Positions 8,485 through 21,300 of a stretch of DNA of 64,000 nucleotides are shown piece after piece. The position numbers were made by a program, and so were the translations under genes. This stretch comes from an uncultured Clostridia bacterium (GTDB taxonomy: Bacteria; Bacillota; Clostridia; Christensenellales; Borkfalkiaceae). The stretch is taken from contig CANRHB010000002.1 of assembly GCA_947630325.1 (NCBI GenBank), positions 62,001 to 126,000 on the forward strand, written 5' to 3'. Positions within the stretch are counted from its first letter, which is position 1, and every line of letters starts with the position of its first letter. The notes under the pieces are model-generated. The model was not told the origin of the DNA and did not search any database. It was given only the letters and a program-made list of their open reading frames with translations.

Positions 8485-8568
8485 ATACTTCTCCTTTCTC
8501 TCCGAAGTCTGCCCCAAATTCGGGCGCGCCGCTTCGGAGAAGTTCGTTTTCCAAATATTACCATCCCT

Positions 8569-8597
8569 ATTGTACAACAAAATCGCGCAAAAGGCAA
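8569..8597 (-). promoter_or_regulatory. Promoter of rnj
   Basis: TTGCCT, 17-base spacer, TACAAT on the minus strand. It implies a 5' leader of about 78 bases. Confidence 0.7.
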
Positions 8598-8649
8598 TAT
8601 CTTTTTCCCGCTTTTCCGAAACAGGCGGGAATTTTTTTGCATTTTTTAT

Positions 8650-8700
8650 TTAGATGATTATCTAATTACAGGCGATTTTTATTTTGATAAATATCTAATT
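8650..8700. promoter_or_regulatory. Inverted repeat pair upstream of rnj
   Basis: TTAGATGATTATCTAA at 8650-8665 is a perfect 6-bp inverted repeat, and ATATCTAATTA recurs at 8691-8701. The pair lies 55-100 bases upstream of the rnj -35 box, at the end of yihY. Possible regulator site; no owner known. Confidence 0.35.
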
Positions 8701-9499
8701 AAAGCGTTTTATGCTCCAAATTACGTAAATTTGTGCGATAACGGTTGAATACGACGCCCGCCGTGAAGCAGATCATCATCCAATAGAGCCATAAAAAGAA
8801 GATGATAACGAGGGAGAGCGCGCCGTACAGCCGCTCTTGGTTCGTAAAGTTGAGATAGAGCGTAAACGCGCCCGAGGCCGCAAGCCACGCAAGCGCGGTA
8901 AGAAAACTGCCGAGCGCGGTGTCCTTCGGCTTTAAGCGGTACGGGCAGATGTAGGCGTTGAGCATCCACGCGCCCAAGAAGCCGAGGAGCAGGACGAGGG
9001 AATAGACGATGCAATAGAAGAGCCAAACGGGCAGAAGGCGGGCAAAGTAGTTCACGCCGAAAAGAAGAGACCCCGCCACCGCAAAGAAGGCGAGTACGCA
9101 GAAGGTAAGCAAAACGGCGGACACGCGCACCTTCCAGCCGTGCTTTTTGCGGCGGTAATCGTACAAAATTTCCCCGCTCCTTCTAAGATGATAGAAAAAG
9201 CTCGTGCCAGACCAGAGGGTGGTGGCGAGAAAGAGGACGCTCACCCCCGCCGTTGCGCCCACCGCGTTGTTTTTGAGGTAGACGAGGAGTTCCCGCGCCC
9301 ACCCGAAGAGAGAGAGCCCCATGATCTGCTCCACATCAAATGCCGAATTGCCGAAGAGGAGAACGAGCCAAAAGGTAAGCGGAACGACGGACATGATGAG
9401 AAAGAAGGTCAGCGTCCCCGCGACCGTCGTATACTTCCTCTCCGAGAGAGCGGCAAACGCCCTCCTCCCCCACCGCCATGCCTTTTTCAGCCAACTCAT
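8699..9499 (-). CDS. YihY/BrkB family inner membrane protein
   Basis: 266 residues with about six membrane helices. Seen: the family opening KYTTVAGTLTFFLIMSVVPL, the second helix around NNAVGATAGVSVLFLATTLW, ICPYRLKP before the fifth helix and LYGALSLVIIFFLWLYWM near the end. The family was once called ribonuclease BN in error; members are envelope proteins of unknown transport role. The ATG at 9499 follows GGGGG; an in-frame start at 9559 would overlap the tuf terminators. It lies behind two terminators, so it probably has its own promoter. Confidence 0.85.
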   Translation of the reverse strand: MSWLKKAWRWGRRAFAALSERKYTTVAGTLTFFLIMSVVPLTFWLVLLFGNSAFDVEQIMGLSLFGWARELLVYLKNNAVGATAGVSVLFLATTLWSGTSFFYHLRRSGEILYDYRRKKHGWKVRVSAVLLTFCVLAFFAVAGSLLFGVNYFARLLPVWLFYCIVYSLVLLLGFLGAWMLNAYICPYRLKPKDTALGSFLTALAWLAASGAFTLYLNFTNQERLYGALSLVIIFFLWLYWMMICFTAGVVFNRYRTNLRNLEHKTL

Positions 9500-9513
9500 A
9501 CCCCCAGTATGCG

Positions 9514-9542
9514 CAAAAAAAGCAGGATCTCCCCTGCTTTTT
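9514..9542 (-). terminator. Second terminator downstream of tuf
   Basis: AGCAGG...CCTGCT hairpin followed by a T-run on the minus strand. Confidence 0.75.
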
Positions 9543-9582
9543 CGATATGTGCGCCGCACATTTTATTTTTTCGCTTTAACGC

Positions 9583-9611
9583 CAAAAAGCACGGACGAGC
9601 CGTGCTCTTTG
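9583..9611 (-). terminator. Terminator of tuf
   Basis: GAGCACGG...CCGTGCTTTTT hairpin on the minus strand, about 20 bases after the tuf stop. Confidence 0.85.
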
Positions 9612-9629
9612 AACGTTGTTTTGCTGTCC

Positions 9630-10850
<1,221 letters not shown>

Positions 10851-10892
10851 TTTGAGTGATCCTCCGATTATTTTTTATAATTTTTGATAACT

Positions 10893-10911
10893 ACTTCCCG
10901 AAGGAAGCGCA
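10893..10911 (-). other. Small hairpin in the tuf leader
   Basis: CTTCC-TTCG-GGAAG stem with a UUCG-type loop in the 100-base 5' leader of tuf. A possible mRNA-stabilising element; no regulatory family recognised. Confidence 0.4.
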
Positions 10912-10956
10912 GCTATCTATCATGCGATAAAAAGCTGATTTTTGCTTATCGAGGCT

Positions 10957-10985
10957 ATTATACCCCAATCTTTGAAAATTTGCAA
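10957..10985 (-). promoter_or_regulatory. Promoter of tuf
   Basis: TTGCAA, exactly 17 bases, TATAAT on the minus strand, giving a leader of about 100 bases. Confidence 0.85.
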
Positions 10986-11024
10986 ATGTTTTTATGCAAA
11001 TTTTTCCGATTTTGAGAAAACTGC

Positions 11025-13106
<2,082 letters not shown>

Positions 13107-13124
13107 AAGTTACTTGTTCTCCTC

Positions 13125-13595
13125 TCAGAATCTGAAATGCGCAAACGCCTTGTTGGCCTCTGCCATTCTGTGCGTATCTTCTTTCTTCTTCACGGATGCG
13201 CCCGTGTTGTTGTAGGCGTCCATGAGTTCGGCGGCGAGCTTCTTGCTCATTTCACGCTCGCTGCGCTTTCTCGTCGCCGCCACGAGCCAACGGATGGCAA
13301 GGGTCTGACGGCGTTCGGGTCTGATCTCGATGGGGACCTGGTAGTTTGCGCCGCCCACACGGCGTGCCTTGACTTCCACAACGGGCGTGATGTTCGCAAG
13401 CGCCTGTTTGAAGATCTCCATAGGGTCTTGGTTCAATTTTTCCCCCATCTGGGTGAAGGCGTCATACACGATCCTCTGTGCAACGCTCTTTTCGCCGTCG
13501 AGCATGACCTGGTTGATGAGCTTTGCGACGACGGTAGAGCCGTACACGGGATCGGGAAGCACCTCTCTCTTGGGGACTTTCCCTCTTCTGGGCAT
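13125..13595 (-). CDS. rpsG: 30S ribosomal protein S7
   Basis: 156 residues, the usual length. Binds the 3' major domain of 16S rRNA and starts assembly of the head of the small subunit. Seen: [16 protein letters not shown] at the start, [17 protein letters not shown] block ([19 protein letters not shown]) and the C-terminal [28 protein letters not shown] precedes the ATG. Separated from rpsL by an unusually long 470-base spacer. Confidence 0.99.
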   Translation of the reverse strand: MPRRGKVPKREVLPDPVYGSTVVAKLINQVMLDGEKSVAQRIVYDAFTQMGEKLNQDPMEIFKQALANITPVVEVKARRVGGANYQVPIEIRPERRQTLAIRWLVAATRKRSEREMSKKLAAELMDAYNNTGASVKKKEDTHRMAEANKAFAHFRF

Positions 13596-14066
13596 GATAA
13601 TATCTCCTTGAAATGATTTTTTGCGGTTTCCCGCAGGGCGTCCGCCCTTAAAAGTCTGCTTGTGCTTGCCCGCTATGCGGGTAGCAACTCTTCTCCCCTG
13701 TGAAGGGAATACTGCCTACCTTTCGGGCACCCTTTTGAAGTATTCCGAAAAATAGCAGGAGTAGTTCACACATTTCTTTTTCTCGCCGCTTGTCTCGCCC
13801 TCGCTATGCTCGGTCTCGAGTGCGTTTGGGCGCTCCACGGGCTACGCGCCAAACGTGAAGCGGCGGTCGTAGCAAAAATAAATGTCGTGATTGCTGCGGT
13901 CGTGCGACGCTTTACGGCAGAAGTGAATTCCGCCTACGCCGCTCGGCGAATGAAGGAATTCAAATCACGGCGCAAGCAGGGTTTCCCTGCGCCCGCGCAC
14001 TCCATTTGCGCACACCTGCGCTCAGCCATCACGAAAATTTGTCGCAAGACAAATTTTGTGAATTTT
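13596..14066. other. Long spacer between rpsL and rpsG
   Basis: 471 bases with no convincing gene in any frame. It contains several short inverted repeats (GAATTCcgcc...GGAATTC near 13925-13960, and paired GTAGGCAG/CTGCCTAC-like arms near 13710) and starts, just after the rpsL stop, with a long hairpin. In most Firmicutes this gap is under 100 bases. It may be an inserted repeat unit; I recognise no RNA family. Confidence 0.55.
14031..14063. other. Long hairpin after rpsL
   Basis: CAC(G)AAAATTTGTC - GCAA - GACAAATTTT(G)TG, a stem of about 14 bp with a GNRA-like loop, directly after the rpsL stop. A T-run follows only on the plus strand. It could limit read-through into rpsG-fusA or protect mRNA ends. 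Confidence 0.6.
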
Positions 14067-14438
14067 TTATTTGGGTCTCTTTGCGCCGTATTTACTACGG
14101 CTCTGCTTGCGCTTTGCAACGCCCGCGGTATCCAATGCGCCGCGGATGATGTGATACCGCACGCCGGGAAGGTCCTTGACTCTCCCGCCGCGGATGAGCA
14201 CAGAGCTGTGCTCCTGCAAGTTGTGGCCTTCGCCGGGAATGTACACGGTACCTTCCTGCTTGTTCGTAAGGCGCACTCTTGCGATCTTTCTCAGCGCGGA
14301 GTTGGGCTTCTTGGGAGAGGTGGTGGTCACCTGCAAGCATACGCCGCGCTTCTGCGGGCACTGGTCCAGAATGGGGCACTTGGACTTGAATGCTTCTCTC
14401 TCTCTGCCCTTCTTGATGAGCTGATTGATGGTAGGCAT
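14067..14438 (-). CDS. rpsL: 30S ribosomal protein S12
   Basis: 123 residues; decoding-centre protein of the small subunit. Seen: [13 protein letters not shown], the decoding loop [14 protein letters not shown] with both lysines kept, [27 protein letters not shown] and the end [10 protein letters not shown]. The lysines whose change gives streptomycin resistance are intact. First gene of the str operon, behind a consensus promoter with a leader of about 120 bases. Confidence 0.99.
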   Translation of the reverse strand: MPTINQLIKKGREREAFKSKCPILDQCPQKRGVCLQVTTTSPKKPNSALRKIARVRLTNKQEGTVYIPGEGHNLQEHSSVLIRGGRVKDLPGVRYHIIRGALDTAGVAKRKQSRSKYGAKRPK

Positions 14439-14568
14439 CTTGGCAGTTTCCTCCTTTTTTTATTTTTCGGAATATCTTCAAACCGCTTAAGCGATTTCAA
14501 GAACGGTTTTTTCCGCCGCCGTCCGAATGCGCGCAAAAAAACGCGCCTCTCCTGCGGCGTACTTTTGT

Positions 14569-14597
14569 ATTTTAGCAGAGAAAAAGCCGTTTGTCAA
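14569..14597 (-). promoter_or_regulatory. Promoter of the rpsL-rpsG-fusA operon
   Basis: TTGACA, 17-base spacer, TAAAAT on the minus strand. Confidence 0.85.
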
Positions 14598-14673
14598 ACG
14601 TTTCACGGCAGTTTTTCGGGGGTTTTCGTATATTTGCGCAAAAAAATCGCAATCATTTTCTTTCGGGAAAGTA

Positions 14674-14702
14674 TTGACAAATTTACCGAAAAGTTATATA
14701 GT
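14674..14702 (+). promoter_or_regulatory. Promoter of pgk
   Basis: TTGACA, 17-base spacer, TATAGT, followed by AAGGAGAAA before the pgk start. Confidence 0.85.
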
Positions 14703-14742
14703 TATTCGTGGAAAAAAATTATATTGAAGGAGAAATTTTCGT

Positions 14743-16050
14743 ATGAACAAAATGACCGTGAAAGACGTCAAAGACTGGGCGGGCAAGCGCGTGCTCGTGC
14801 GCTGCGACTTCAACGTCCCCATGAAAGACGGCGTGATCACCGATGAAAACCGCATCATGGGCGCCCTCCCCACCATCAAATATCTGATGGAGCACGGCGC
14901 AAAAGTCATCCTCTGCTCCCATATGGGCAAACCGCACTCCATTTTCTCGGAGGAAGTGAAGCTCAACAAAAAGGATAAGGCAAAGGTGGAAAAGGGAGAG
15001 ACGACCGCCGAGGCCATCATCGAAAAGGCGAAAAAGGACGAGCCCAAAAAGCTCACTCTTGCTCCTGTTGCAAAACGCCTCAACGAACTTTTGGGCGGTA
15101 AGGTGACTTTCGCTTCCGACGTCGTCGGTCCCGACGCGCAGGCAAAAGTCGCCGCCTGCAAAGAGGGCGAATGCGTTCTGCTTGAAAATCTCCGCTTCCA
15201 TTGGGAGGAGGAGAAGAAGGACCTCGAATTCTGCAAGAAACTCGCCGCCTTCTGCGACATCTATGTCAACGACGCGTTCGGCACGGCGCACCGCTCCCAC
15301 GCTTCCACGGCGGCGATCGTGGAATACGGCCTTGTCAAGACTGCCGTCTGCGGCTTCCTCATCGAAAAGGAACTTACCGTGATGGCGGACTCCCTCGAAC
15401 ACCCCGTCCGTCCCTTTGTGGCGATCCTCGGCGGCGCGAAAGTTGCAGACAAGTTGGGCGTCATCTCCAACCTGCTTGAAAAGTGCGACATCCTCATCAT
15501 CGGCGGCGGCATGGCGTACACCTTCCTCAAGGCGCAGGGCCATGAAGTGGGCACTTCGCTCGTGGACGACGAAAAACTCGACTACTGCAAGGAAATGCTT
15601 GCAAAGGCGCAGGCTTCGGGCAAGGAACTTCTTCTTCCCGTCGACACCGTCATCACGAAGAACTTCCCCGACCCCATCGACGCACCCATCGAGATCGAGA
15701 CGGTGCCCTCGACAGCGATCCCCGCAGACATGATGGGGCTCGACATCGGCGAAAAGACGAGGGCTCTCTATGCGGAGAAAGTAAAGAAGGCGAAAACTGT
15801 TATTTGGAACGGTCCCATGGGCGTGTTTGAAAATCCCACGCTTGCGGCGGGCACCATCGCGGTGGCGCAGGCCTTGGCGGACGCAGAGGGCGCAACGACG
15901 ATCGTCGGCGGGGGCGACTCCGCGGCGGCGTGCACTCAGCTCGGGTTTGCGGACAAGATCACGCACATTTCGACGGGCGGCGGCGCGTCTCTCGAACTCT
16001 TCGAGGGCAAGGTCCTTCCCGGCATCGCTTGCCTGAACGAGAAAGAGTAA
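14743..16050 (+). CDS. pgk: Phosphoglycerate kinase
   Basis: 435 residues; transfers phosphate from 1,3-bisphosphoglycerate to ADP in glycolysis. Seen: [57 protein letters not shown] and the nucleotide loop GGGDSAAA. It is about 40 residues longer than usual because of a charged insertion after CSHMGKP (about residues 67-105, rich in K and E). AAGGAGAAATT precedes the ATG. First gene of a plus-strand glycolytic stretch (pgk, tpiA, then gpmI and pyk) in which gapA and eno are missing. Confidence 0.98.
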   Translation: MNKMTVKDVKDWAGKRVLVRCDFNVPMKDGVITDENRIMGALPTIKYLMEHGAKVILCSHMGKPHSIFSEEVKLNKKDKAKVEKGETTAEAIIEKAKKDEPKKLTLAPVAKRLNELLGGKVTFASDVVGPDAQAKVAACKEGECVLLENLRFHWEEEKKDLEFCKKLAAFCDIYVNDAFGTAHRSHASTAAIVEYGLVKTAVCGFLIEKELTVMADSLEHPVRPFVAILGGAKVADKLGVISNLLEKCDILIIGGGMAYTFLKAQGHEVGTSLVDDEKLDYCKEMLAKAQASGKELLLPVDTVITKNFPDPIDAPIEIETVPSTAIPADMMGLDIGEKTRALYAEKVKKAKTVIWNGPMGVFENPTLAAGTIAVAQALADAEGATTIVGGGDSAAACTQLGFADKITHISTGGGASLELFEGKVLPGIACLNEKE

Positions 16051-16664
16051 ATAATTCACGAAAAATCTTTTGCTTGGGCAAAAGATTTTTCCGTGAGGAA
16101 ACAGGTGGTGACGGTTTAACTTAGTTACTCTCGCGGTCGCGTTGACGGACACTAAGCCGTAAGAGTGCGGCAAATTGGGTGCGCTTATGGAAAATGGCGA
16201 TTTTCCAACGCGCAGTGATTCAGAACACAATGCGCCATTCCCAAATCACGTCATATTGAGCGGAACGCAGTGGAGTCTCCCCGCGCGCAGGCGCGTCATT
16301 CCGAGCCGATAAAGCAATAACGTAGTTCGACATGGAGAGTCCCCGAGGGAATCTTGCTACGTCCAAGTACGTTCAAAACCACACCAAACGTACCAAGATG
16401 CCTTCGCGGACTTGCTAACAGGACTGCGTCAATACGTTTCGGCTCAGCATGACGCTTGGGAGAGACTTCCAAAGATGCCTTCGCGGACACTCTATCACGG
16501 ACTGCGTACCTACATTTCGGCTACTTCGCACTGCGTGCTCGTGCCGCTTAGAGAAACAGAACAGCGCGCGGGGTAGCATGACGCGGACCAAGGCGCGTTC
16601 AAAAAAGAACAGAATGACGCTTGCTCCCCCAACCACATAAAAAATCATCAATAAGGAAACAAAA
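16051..16664. other. Gap between pgk and tpiA with a hairpin and degraded repeats
   Basis: 614 bases, no supported gene. A strong hairpin follows pgk. From about 16240 there are degenerate dispersed-repeat arms (CGTCATATTGAGCGGAACGCAGTGGAGTC, shown here as two segments near 16250 and 16280) and a direct repeat AAGATGCCTTCGCGGAC at 16398 and 16470. It looks like several decayed intergenic elements. Confidence 0.55.
16057..16095 (+). terminator. Hairpin/terminator after pgk
   Basis: CACGAAAAATCTTTTGC paired with GCAAAAGATTTTTCCGTG, a stem of about 16 bp. The T-run is inside the stem, so termination may be incomplete. Confidence 0.6.
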
Positions 16665-17411
16665 ATGAGAAAACCCATTATTGCAGGAAACTGGAAAATG
16701 AACAACACGGCGAGCGAGGGCGCAGAGCTCGTAAAAGCCCTCAAACCGCTCGTAAAAGACGCAAAATGCGAGGTCGTGGTGTGCGTCCCCGCCATCGACA
16801 TCCCTGCCGTCAAAAAGGCGATCCACGGCTCCAAAATACGCCTCGGCGCGCAGAACGTCCACTTTGCCGAAAAGGGCGCCTACACGGGCGAGATCTCCGC
16901 GAACATGCTCAAAGAGTACGGCGTGCAGTACGTCATCATCGGCCACAGCGAACGCCGCGCCTACTTCGGCGAGACGGATGAAACGGTGAACAAGCGCACC
17001 CTTGCCGCTCTTGCCGCGGGGCTTACCCCCATCGTGTGCATCGGCGAGAGCCTCGAAGAACGCGAGGGCGGGCTCACCCAAAAAGTGCTCGACAACCAGA
17101 TCGCCCTCGACTTCCAAGGCATTGAAGATTTCTCCAAGATCGTCATCGCATACGAGCCCATTTGGGCGATCGGAACGGGCAGGACGGCGACGGACGAACA
17201 GGCGAACGAGACGATCGGCTACATCCGCAAGCGCATGAAAAAGGTGTATGCGGGCAAGAACGTGGGCAGAATGCGCATCCAATACGGCGGCTCGATGAAC
17301 GCGAAGAACTGCAAGGGGCTCATGGCACAGCCCGAGATCGACGGCGGCCTCATCGGCGGCGCAAGTTTGAAAACCGCAGATTTTGCGGCGATCGTCAATT
17401 TCGACAAATAA
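16665..17411 (+). CDS. tpiA: Triosephosphate isomerase
   Basis: 248 residues, normal length. Interconverts dihydroxyacetone phosphate and glyceraldehyde-3-phosphate. Seen: AGNWKMN with the catalytic lysine, IIGHSERR with the catalytic histidine, AYEPIWAIGTG with the catalytic glutamate, and IQYGGSMN plus GGLIGGASL phosphate loops. AAGGAAACAAAA precedes the start. No clear promoter is seen within the 600-base gap, so it may be read from pgk. Confidence 0.98.
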   Translation: MRKPIIAGNWKMNNTASEGAELVKALKPLVKDAKCEVVVCVPAIDIPAVKKAIHGSKIRLGAQNVHFAEKGAYTGEISANMLKEYGVQYVIIGHSERRAYFGETDETVNKRTLAALAAGLTPIVCIGESLEEREGGLTQKVLDNQIALDFQGIEDFSKIVIAYEPIWAIGTGRTATDEQANETIGYIRKRMKKVYAGKNVGRMRIQYGGSMNAKNCKGLMAQPEIDGGLIGGASLKTADFAAIVNFDK

Positions 17412-17448
17412 TCGCGCCGCGAGCAAAGCGTACATTGTCCCCAAAAAA

Positions 17449-17514
17449 CGTCATTTCGACCGCGCAGCTCTAATAATGTCATTTCGACCAAGCGCAGCGC
17501 GTAGAGAAATCTCT
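17449..17514. repeat. Partial type A intergenic repeat arms
   Basis: CGTCATTTCGACC twice in direct orientation (17449 and 17477), the second followed by AAGCGCAGCGCGTAGAGAAATCTCT, the left arm of the type A element. Confidence 0.6.
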
Positions 17515-17564
17515 GACTTATTTTAGTGACGGCTTTCTTTTGTGGACGGATAAGAGGGAAAATC

Positions 17565-18026
17565 ATGAACAAATTTATGAACGAAGCGATCGAGGAGGCC
17601 AAGTCGGGCATCCTCAACGGGGAAGGCGGCCCTTTCGGCAGTGTGGTCGTAAAGGACGGCAAGATCGTCGGACGGGGGCATAACCAAGTTGTCAAGCTCA
17701 ACGATCCCACCTGCCACGGCGAGATGCAGGCCATCCGTGACGCGTGCAAAACTTTGGGGACGTTCGACCTTACGGGGTGCGAACTTTACACCACGGGGGA
17801 ACCCTGCCACATGTGCCTGACGGCCTGCATGTGGGCGAACCTCGACAAGGTGTTTTACGGCTGTACGGTCGCGGACAACGAGGACATCGGCTTTCGGGAC
17901 AACATGATGGACAAGATCTTCGGCGGACGGGACAAGTTAGGAGATTTCTTGGCGGAGACCGACCGCGGCGAGTGCCTCAAACTTTTCAACGTGTACAAAA
18001 ATTTGAAAGACAAAACCAGCTATTGA
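17565..18026 (+). CDS. Guanine/nucleoside deaminase (CDA fold)
   Basis: 153 residues of the zinc cytidine/deoxycytidylate deaminase fold. Seen: GGPFGSVVVKDGKIVGRGHN, zinc motif CHGE (H-x-E) and PCHMC with the second cysteine in TTGEPCHMCLTACMWA. Together with DNEDIGFRDN near the C-terminal helix this is closest to bacterial guanine deaminases such as B. subtilis GuaD (156 residues), which make xanthine from guanine. The substrate is not certain; tRNA adenosine deaminase TadA is less likely given the length and the missing TadA tail. Start ATG at 17565 after AGAGGGAAAATC. Confidence 0.85.
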   Translation: MNKFMNEAIEEAKSGILNGEGGPFGSVVVKDGKIVGRGHNQVVKLNDPTCHGEMQAIRDACKTLGTFDLTGCELYTTGEPCHMCLTACMWANLDKVFYGCTVADNEDIGFRDNMMDKIFGGRDKLGDFLAETDRGECLKLFNVYKNLKDKTSY

Positions 18027-18044
18027 GTACTACCAATCAACCGC

Positions 18045-18089
18045 AAAGGTTCCGCAGGCTTGCCTGCGGAACCTTTGTGTTTTATTTTG
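18045..18089 (+). terminator. Terminator after the deaminase gene
   Basis: AAAGGTTCCGCAGGC - TT - GCCTGCGGAACCTTT stem followed by GTGTTTTATTTT. Confidence 0.85.
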
Positions 18090-18129
18090 TAGGAGAAATA
18101 AGGCGCGCCTCTCCTTGCTACCTTTTTCT

Positions 18130-18234
18130 GTCATTTCGAGCGGAGCCGCAGGCGCAGTCGAGAAATCTCGCCTTATTATAATGCGGTAAAGATTTCTCCA
18201 CTTCGTTCGCTATGCTCACTTCGGTCGAAATGAC
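18130..18234. repeat. Type A MITE-like element, complete copy
   Basis: 105 bases bounded by GTCATTTCGA and TCGAAATGAC. Inner arms GAGAAATCTC and GATTTCTCC flank the core CCTTATTATAATGCGG. No coding capacity. Confidence 0.8.
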
Positions 18235-18307
18235 AATTAGAGTTCTTTTGGCTCACCCTACGCGAGAGCAAGGTTGCCTCGGAGAGGGCGAGAAAGCGCA
18301 GGGGTTT

Positions 18308-21300
18308 TCACTCCTCCCGCTTCCAATAATAAGAATTGTAATAATAATCCGTCATATATTTTGCCGCTTGTGCGGGGTCTTCAAGTCCCGAAACATCTTT
18401 GGCATCTGACATATCTTCATTCCGCGATACTTTCCACCCACTCGTATTTGCAAAATGTATTTCTTTTAGATTTTTACAATTAGAGAACGCCTGCTTTTCA
18501 ATCAAGGTCACGCCGGATCCGATTGTGACCGAAGTCAACTCGCTACAACCATAGAAAGCATTCGTTCCGATTTCAGTTACACTGTCCGGGATGTTGATCG
18601 ACGTCAACGTGCTATACTCGAACGCACCATATCCAATTACGGTTATGCCCGCGGGAATCGTGACTTCGCCTTTTATTGATTGGGGAATATGGATAAATCT
18701 TGTTTGTGCTTTATCGTATAAAATTCCGTCTTGACTGCTGTAATTTTGATTGCTCGTATCGACCGAAATCGAAGTCAAGCTATAACAATACTCAAACACC
18801 GAATTTCCGATAGAAGTCACACTTTTAGGAATTTCTGCTGAAATCAGGCTTTCACAACTATTGAATGCCCAATCTCCGATTTTAGTAACACCGTCGGGAA
18901 TTTGCAATGAAAACAATTCTTCGTTCTCCATAAAAAGCCGATGTCCGAAAAACAGAGGATTAGCATCTGTATCTTCAAAATCGATCAGGCACCATGCGGC
19001 AAGATCGGAAATGTGCACTTGCGTGAGTTTGTGGCATAGAGAGAATGCTTTGCTCCCGATCGAGGTCACCCCGCTTCCAATCGTAACCGAAGTCAAACCA
19101 CAACCCGAGAACGCACTCTCTCCGATCGTAGTCACGCTGTCGGGAATTACGATTTCTGTTAGTTGAACACAATCGCAAAACAATTTAACGGGAATGATTC
19201 CGACATGTTTGCCAAAAGCTACCTGTTTTATATTGTTACAGAGAACGAATGTCCGAGAAGCATGATAAGTCGGGTCAATTTCGGCTGTGCAATTTATCGC
19301 ATTCCAAACAACTGTTTCAAGTCTGTTACAGGAGTAAAACGCATCATATCCAATCGAGGTCACGCCTTCTCCGATAGTAACCGAAGTCAACCCGCTACAG
19401 TGGGCGAACGCATGATTTCCGATTTCGGTTACGTTGTCGGGAATAGTAACCGAAGTCAACCCGCTACACCCTACGAACGCATTTACGGGTATAATTTTAA
19501 CATTTTGTCCGAAGGTCACTGTTTTTAAGTTCCCGCATCCATCAAAGACATAATTACCATTATTAAATTCAGGCTTTTCTCCGGCCTTAATGCAGTTTTC
19601 CGCATTCCAAAAAACTGTTTCAAGATTGTAACAACGCTGGAACGCATAATCTCCAATCTCAGTCACGCCGCTCCCGATCGTGACCGAAATCAAACCGTTA
19701 CAAGTACGGAACGCATAACCTCCGATCTCAGTCACACTATCGGGAATATCGATCGACGTCAATCCGCTGCTGTCAAATGCCGACGCTCCGATTGAGGTCA
19801 CACTGTTAGGAATATTGATCGAGGTCAACCCACTACAATACGAGAAGGCTCCCTCGCCGATCGAAGTTACACTGTCGGGAATGATAACAGATGTCAACTC
19901 ATCGCACCATGCGAAAACATCCTTTCCGATCGAAGTCACACCGCTTCCGATGATGACCGAGGTCAAACCACTATTGTAAAATGCATCCTCTCCGATCGAG
20001 GTCACACTATTTGGAATGGAAACCGAGGTCAACCCATTGCACCATGCGAAAGTATTCTTGCCAATCGTAGTCACACTGTTTGGAATATCGATTGAGGTCA
20101 AACCACTACTGCAAAATGCATTATCTCCGATCGAAATAATATTATTAGGAATAACTGCTTCCGTTAAACCGTTGCATCCGTAAAGCAAATTGGTGGGAAT
20201 AATTTTAACATGTGTTCCGAATGTCACCTTCTTTAAGTTTGGACAATATTCAAAAACATAGCAATAAGGAGCAAATTCATCCTTCGGCCCTGTCTTTGTA
20301 CAATTCTCTGCATCCCAAAAAACGCTTTCAAGTCCCTCGCAACTTGAGAATGCCCCACGTATCGAAATCAAACCTTTCCCGATAATGACCGAGCTCAGTT
20401 TGGTGCAATCATGAAACGCATCATCACCTATAGATTCTACACTGTCGGGAATTTTCAATTCTCCCGTCAGCATTGAACAATAGTTGAATGCTCCCTCCCC
20501 AATCGAGGTCACGCCACTTCCAATGATAACAGATGTCATGTTATCACAATGGCAAAATGCTTCATCTCCGATCGAAATCACACTGTTGGGAATTTTCATT
20601 TCTCCTGTCAACCCGCTACAACCCCAAAAAGCTCTTGTCCCGATCTTAGTCACGCTATTTGGAATAGTGATTTCTGCTAATCCAATGCAATAATTGAATG
20701 CATTATCCCCAAACTCAGTCAAGCTGTTTGGCATAATGATTGCAGTCAATTCGGTGCGATTTTCAAACGCTCCCTCGCCGATTAAAGTTACTCTGTGTCC
20801 CGCATATGTGTCGGGAATTTCAAGTTCTGTGTGCTTGCAAGAAGAAAGTAGCCCTACGACCGAGTACTCCGTGTCGGAAATTTCCTTGAACCTGAAATGC
20901 GTTGCGGGAAGAGTGGTATCTTCGAGTTCGTCTACCGCAAAGTTATCGTTGCGGGCAAAATCTTTGCCACATCTCGAACAGTGATAATACTCCATGGCGC
21001 CGTTTTCTTCACAGGTCGCTTCTTTCCCCTCATGTTTTTGCAAAGAGTGCCCCGTTGCCGCCAATACCGTGTTTTCGAGCGGGTTTTTGGAGAAGTTGTC
21101 GTTCTCGGCAAAATTTTGGTTGCACTTCGAGCAATGATAATATTCCATATTGCCAACCGTTGTGCATGTCGGCTCCGTTTTATCTACCTTTTGAAGTACA
21201 TGCCCGACCGCGGCGATCGTTAAATCACCAGCCTCTTCGGTTCCGTCTTGGTCGAGATAATTTTTATTACAACTGTTGCAGTGCCAATAGGCTTGTTTGC

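Larger units (their letters stand above)
14439..14742. other. Divergent promoter region between rpsL and pgk
   Basis: 304 bases without a gene. It holds the rpsL promoter (minus) and the pgk promoter (plus), with TSSs about 140 bases apart, plus a GCGCG-T7-GCGCGC hairpin in the rpsL leader. No riboswitch is recognised. Confidence 0.7.

Noticed and set aside
10851-10956. Riboswitch or autoregulatory leader of tuf
   Set aside because: Only one small UUCG-type hairpin is seen; no conserved leader family can be recognised.
13806-14846. A 346-codon plus-strand frame running through rpsL and into pgk
   Set aside because: It covers the rpsL gene antisense and both promoters, and has no family similarity by eye.
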